The notes under the pieces: generated by a model
Told to the model about the DNA's origin: nothing
The model's input: only the letters and a program-made list of their open reading frames with translations
Databases searched by the model: none
Translations under genes and position numbers: made by a program
Shown: positions 6,088-8,545 of the stretch, piece after piece
Layout of the letters: each line of letters begins with the position of its first letter
How positions within the stretch are numbered: position 1 is the first letter of the stretch
Source: Gammaproteobacteria bacterium
Lineage (GTDB): Bacteria; Pseudomonadota; Gammaproteobacteria; Steroidobacterales; GCA-2729495
Length of the DNA: 8,545 bases
NCBI GenBank assembly: GCA_023150055.1
Contig: JAKLLP010000080.1
Location: 1 to 8,545, forward strand
Reading direction: 5' to 3'

Positions 6088-6411
6088 ATGGCCGACGAAC
6101 TCAATACACAACCCCTCAGCGAGCGGCTGCGCGCCGCACTCATGCAGGTCATCGCTCCCGAGGTCGGCATGAATATCGTCGACCTGGGCCTGGTCTACGA
6201 ACTGCGCGTTGCGGGCGAGCAGATCGAGGCCGATATCACCATGACGACGCCCTCCTGCCCGATGGGCTCGATGATCCTCGACGAAGTCGGCCGCGTGCTT
6301 TCCGCCGCAGCACCCGCGGGCGCGAAAGTTCAGGTTCATCTGGTGTGGGACCCGCCCTGGGATCCGTCCATGATGAGCGAGCGGGCGCGGGCGCACTTCG
6401 GCTGGGGATGA
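6088..6411 (+). CDS. MIP18/DUF59-family metal-sulfur cluster assembly protein (PaaD/SufT-like)
   Basis: Small cytoplasmic protein of the MIP18 (DUF59) family, whose members help mature or insert Fe-S clusters (SufT, PaaD, eukaryotic CIAO2). From ATG 6088 it has 107 residues. It shows VIAPEVGMNIVDLGLVYELR (about 21-40), the strand ITMTTPSCPMGSMI with the conserved Cys57, and WDPPWDPSMMSERARAHFGW (about 87-106), all typical of the family. In-frame ATGs at 6076 and 6010 are possible; the latter would add 26 residues that show no family match. None has a clear Shine-Dalgarno site. Its stop overlaps the ATG of the following membrane-protein gene (ATGA), implying coupled translation. The family and context fit assembly of a cluster or metal site in an operon partner, but the client is unknown. 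Confidence 0.88.
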   Translation: MADELNTQPLSERLRAALMQVIAPEVGMNIVDLGLVYELRVAGEQIEADITMTTPSCPMGSMILDEVGRVLSAAAPAGAKVQVHLVWDPPWDPSMMSERARAHFGWG

Positions 6412-7499
6412 GCGCCGACCTGCCACGGCCCTGGCGGGCGCCAATGCTGGTGCTGGCGATGCTGTCGCTTGCCGGCGGTGTCCTTGCGGGACTCCTGCGC
6501 ATGGGATGGCAGGCACCGTCACCCGGCGCGGCCTCGGTGATGGCGCACGGGCCGCTCATGATCGGCGCATTCTTCGGAGCCGTGATCAGCCTGGAGCGCG
6601 CCGTGGCACTCGGCACCCTCTGGGCGTACCTGGCGCCGCTGCTCGCCGGCCTGGGCGGCCTTGCCATGCTCACGGGTGCGGGCGCGGCGCCCGCGGCAGC
6701 GCTGCTTGGCGCCGGCAGCCTGGTCATGGTGCTGGCCTCGTTGCGGATATGGCAACGCCAGCGTGCCCTGCACACCGTCACGCTGCTGCTCGGCGCGGCC
6801 GCGTGGCTTGCCGGCAATGGCGCATGGCTTGCCGGTGCCGCGGTTGCCGATGTCGTGCCGTTGTGGATGAGTTTTCTCGTGCTCACCATCGCCGGCGAGC
6901 GGCTGGAACTGTCGCGCTTCCTGCCGCCTTCGCCGCTCGCGCGTGCGGCGTTCACCGTCATCGTGATCGCGCTTCTCATCGGCGCGTTGACGCCGGTGTC
7001 GACACTACCGGTGGCGCCGCTCGTGTTTGCCGCCTCGCTGCTGGCACTCGCCGCCTGGCTGCTGCGCCAGGACATCGCGCGGCGCACGGTGCGCGAGCGT
7101 GGGCTCACGCGGTTCATCGCGATCTGCCTGCTGAGCGGTTATGGCTGGCTTGCGCTCGGCGCCGTGATCCTGCTCATGAGCGGTGGCGTCAGCCCAGGCA
7201 CGGCGGCCTACGACGCCGGACTGCATGCCGTCCTGCTCGGCTTCGTGTTCGCCATGGTATTCGGGCATGCGCCGATCATTTTCCCGGCGGTGCTCGGGTT
7301 GCGGCTGCCGTATTGGCCGCTGTTCTACGCGCCCTTGCTGGTGCTGCATCTGTCCGTGGCGATGCGCGTCGCCGGAACGATGCTGGGCGAGGCAGCGCTG
7401 CGGGCCGCGGGCGGCATGCTCAACGCTTTGGCGCTTGCGGCCTTCGTACTGGTGATGGTTGCCACGGCAATACGCGGGCACAGGACAGCGGCCCGATAG
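6408..7499 (+). CDS. Polytopic membrane protein, about 12 segments, NnrS-like in layout
   Basis: A 363-residue, strongly hydrophobic inner-membrane protein with about 12 predicted segments. Recognisable blocks are MAHGPLMIGAFFGAVISLER (about 45-64), LTIAGERLELSRFLPP (about 161-176) and, near residues 268-295, LHAVLLGFVFAMVFGHAPII. The conserved-looking His residues lie inside or at the ends of segments (MAHGP, GLHAV, FGHAP, VLHLS), as expected of haem or copper ligands. NnrS proteins are 12-segment haem/copper membrane proteins tied to nitric-oxide stress. The layout is similar, but the NnrS HAHEMLFG-type motif is absent, so I treat the link as distant. The start ATG at 6408 overlaps the preceding stop by 4 bases. 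A 56-base gap separates it from the next gene. Confidence 0.82.
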   Translation: MSADLPRPWRAPMLVLAMLSLAGGVLAGLLRMGWQAPSPGAASVMAHGPLMIGAFFGAVISLERAVALGTLWAYLAPLLAGLGGLAMLTGAGAAPAAALLGAGSLVMVLASLRIWQRQRALHTVTLLLGAAAWLAGNGAWLAGAAVADVVPLWMSFLVLTIAGERLELSRFLPPSPLARAAFTVIVIALLIGALTPVSTLPVAPLVFAASLLALAAWLLRQDIARRTVRERGLTRFIAICLLSGYGWLALGAVILLMSGGVSPGTAAYDAGLHAVLLGFVFAMVFGHAPIIFPAVLGLRLPYWPLFYAPLLVLHLSVAMRVAGTMLGEAALRAAGGMLNALALAAFVLVMVATAIRGHRTAAR

Positions 7500-7555
7500 C
7501 GCCTGCAGCGGCTACACTTTCGATGGCATGGCCGAACGCAAGCGGAGGATCGAAC

Positions 7556-8155
7556 ATGGACAAAACAGGTGTTGCGCGTCACTGGTTGGCCGTAGTTGCT
7601 CTCGTCACCACGCCCTGCCTCGCCGGCGCTGACGACGGGGCGCTCCTCGACGAAGCTCGACGGGTCGCCGCCGCGGTGCCACCGCAGTTGCTCTCCGTAC
7701 TGCAGCAGGAAATCCAGAAAGGCGGCTTCGAGGGGGCGATGGGCGCCTGCCGCGACTTCGCCCCGCAACTCGCGCGCAAGGCCTCGGCGGAGAGCGGCTG
7801 GGCCATTCGGCGGGTAAGCCTCAGGAACCGCAACCCGAAGGCGGTGCCGGACGAGTGGGAGCGCGCGGTACTGGTGGACTTCGACCGCCGCGCTGCTGCC
7901 GGTGAGAACCCCGCGAACCTCGAGCACGGAGCCCGGATCGACGAGCAGGGCACGTTGGTGTATCGCTACATGCGGGCGCTGCCGACGCAGGAACTTTGCC
8001 TCGCCTGCCACGGCAGTGCCGGGCGCATCAGTCCGGCGGTGCGATCCCGCCTGGCAGAGTTATACCCCGAAGACCGCGCCATCGGCTACGAGGTCGGCGA
8101 TATCCGCGGTGCCCTCACGCTCCGACGACCGGTGCCCGCGCCGCAACCGCAATGA
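7556..8155 (+). CDS. Exported Tll0287-like (DUF3365) protein with c-type haem motif
   Basis: A 199-residue periplasmic protein. An N-terminal signal peptide (about 1-25, ending PCLAGA before DDG) leads into a Tll0287-like domain. Family hallmarks are GAMGACRDFAPQLA (about 61-74), IRRVSLRNRNPKAVPDEWE (about 83-101) and RYMRALPTQELCLACHG. The last carries CxxCH, with Cys148, Cys151 and His152, the attachment motif for one covalent c-type haem. Domains of this family are known as haem-containing sensor modules, often fused to kinases or cyclases. Here it stands alone, so it may pass its signal or electrons to the membrane protein upstream. GGAGGA (7544-7549) lies 6 bases before the ATG at 7556, which supports the start. 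The stop overlaps the ATG of the next gene. Confidence 0.9.
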   Translation: MDKTGVARHWLAVVALVTTPCLAGADDGALLDEARRVAAAVPPQLLSVLQQEIQKGGFEGAMGACRDFAPQLARKASAESGWAIRRVSLRNRNPKAVPDEWERAVLVDFDRRAAAGENPANLEHGARIDEQGTLVYRYMRALPTQELCLACHGSAGRISPAVRSRLAELYPEDRAIGYEVGDIRGALTLRRPVPAPQPQ

Positions 8156-8545
8156 CCACGCTGGTGCTCGGCTACGGGGAGATGGGCCGGGCGATGGAGT
8201 GCTTGCTGAAGGACCGCGTGCCGCTCGCCATCTGGGAGAAGTTTCCGCAGGGCGGTTTCCGCTCCGTCTCGCTCCGCGAGGCAGCGCGACAGGCCGAGAT
8301 GGCGATCTTCTGCCTGCCGACCGCCGCGCACACCGCGGTCCTCGCCGATCTCGTCCCGCAGCTTGCCACAGGCTGTACCTGCCTCACTGTCGCCAAGGGG
8401 CTGGACGCCGCCGGACGGCCGGTCGCCGAAATACTGCGCGCGGCACTCGGCGAGCGTTTCCCTTACGGCACCTTGCATGGACCGATGATCGCCGAGGAAA
8501 TCCTTGCCGGCCGGGGCGCATTTGCGCAGCTCGGCTACCGTGGCG
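8152..8545 (+). CDS. GpsA-like NAD(P)-dependent dehydrogenase (partial, cut by window end)
   Basis: The N-terminal 131 residues of a Rossmann-fold dehydrogenase. The start MTTLVLGYGEMGRAME gives the dinucleotide-binding GxGxxG at residues 7-12. LTVAKGLD (about 83-90) and LHGPMIAEEI (about 112-121) match, in order and spacing, the KG(I/L)E and SGPSFAxEV blocks of glycerol-3-phosphate dehydrogenase (GpsA). The catalytic Lys corresponding to AKG is present. It departs from canonical GpsA in having GYGEMG instead of GAGxWG, HGPMIA instead of SGPSFA, and a shorter segment between the first two strands. A glycerol-3-phosphate-dehydrogenase-family paralogue is therefore more likely than the housekeeping enzyme. 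The ATG at 8152 overlaps the preceding TGA, so it is co-translated with the haem protein gene. The C-terminal helical domain lies beyond the window. Confidence 0.82.
   Translation, partial: MTTLVLGYGEMGRAMECLLKDRVPLAIWEKFPQGGFRSVSLREAARQAEMAIFCLPTAAHTAVLADLVPQLATGCTCLTVAKGLDAAGRPVAEILRAALGERFPYGTLHGPMIAEEILAGRGAFAQLGYRG

Noticed and set aside
6236..7117. Minus-strand frame of 293 codons opposite the membrane protein
   Set aside because: Ser/Ala/Arg-rich antisense translation of a hydrophobic gene, without a start site or motif.
7513..7518. TACACT as a -10 element for the haem protein gene
   Set aside because: No -35 or TGn extension is found at proper spacing, so it is too weak to report as a promoter.
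6506..7555. Possible N-terminal extension of the haem protein back to 6506
   Set aside because: The frame is open only because of GC bias and overlaps the membrane-protein gene. GGAGGA plus a signal peptide fix the start at 7556.

Overview
The window is GC-rich DNA, mostly G or C at third codon positions, from a Gram-negative bacterium, probably a gammaproteobacterium. The taxonomic inference rests on an HtpX protease, a lipid A acyltransferase of the LpxL/HtrB type, a Kdo kinase, a family 9 glycosyltransferase, a lipobox lipoprotein and a cytochrome b561. No tRNA, rRNA, CRISPR array, insertion sequence or transposase gene was seen. The content looks chromosomal.

Left part (1-3725), envelope maintenance and lipopolysaccharide: a truncated htpX runs leftward off the window, with a possible heat-shock-type promoter in front of it. 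A non-coding stretch of about 450 bases follows. Then comes an LpxL/HtrB-like lipid A acyltransferase (+), which converges on a KdkA-type Kdo kinase (-). The kinase is head-to-head with a family 9 (heptosyltransferase-like) glycosyltransferase (+), and the two start codons fall on the same CATG. The last three genes together suggest a lipid A and inner-core assembly locus in which Kdo is phosphorylated.

Middle part (3726-5950): a small cupin protein is translationally coupled (GTGA overlap) to a cytochrome b561. Converging on them is a two-gene minus-strand unit: a small lipoprotein followed 15 bases later by a protein I cannot assign.

Right part (6010-8545): a compact plus-strand operon encodes a MIP18/DUF59 iron-sulfur assembly-type protein, a membrane protein of about 12 segments resembling NnrS in layout, an exported Tll0287-like (DUF3365) protein with a CxxCH haem motif, and the start of a divergent GpsA-like NAD(P)-dependent dehydrogenase cut by the window end. 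Two of its junctions are 4-base ATGA overlaps. The mix of Fe-S assembly, a polytopic membrane protein and a periplasmic c-type haem protein suggests a redox or gas-sensing/respiratory module. It is the part of the window least explained by known biology.
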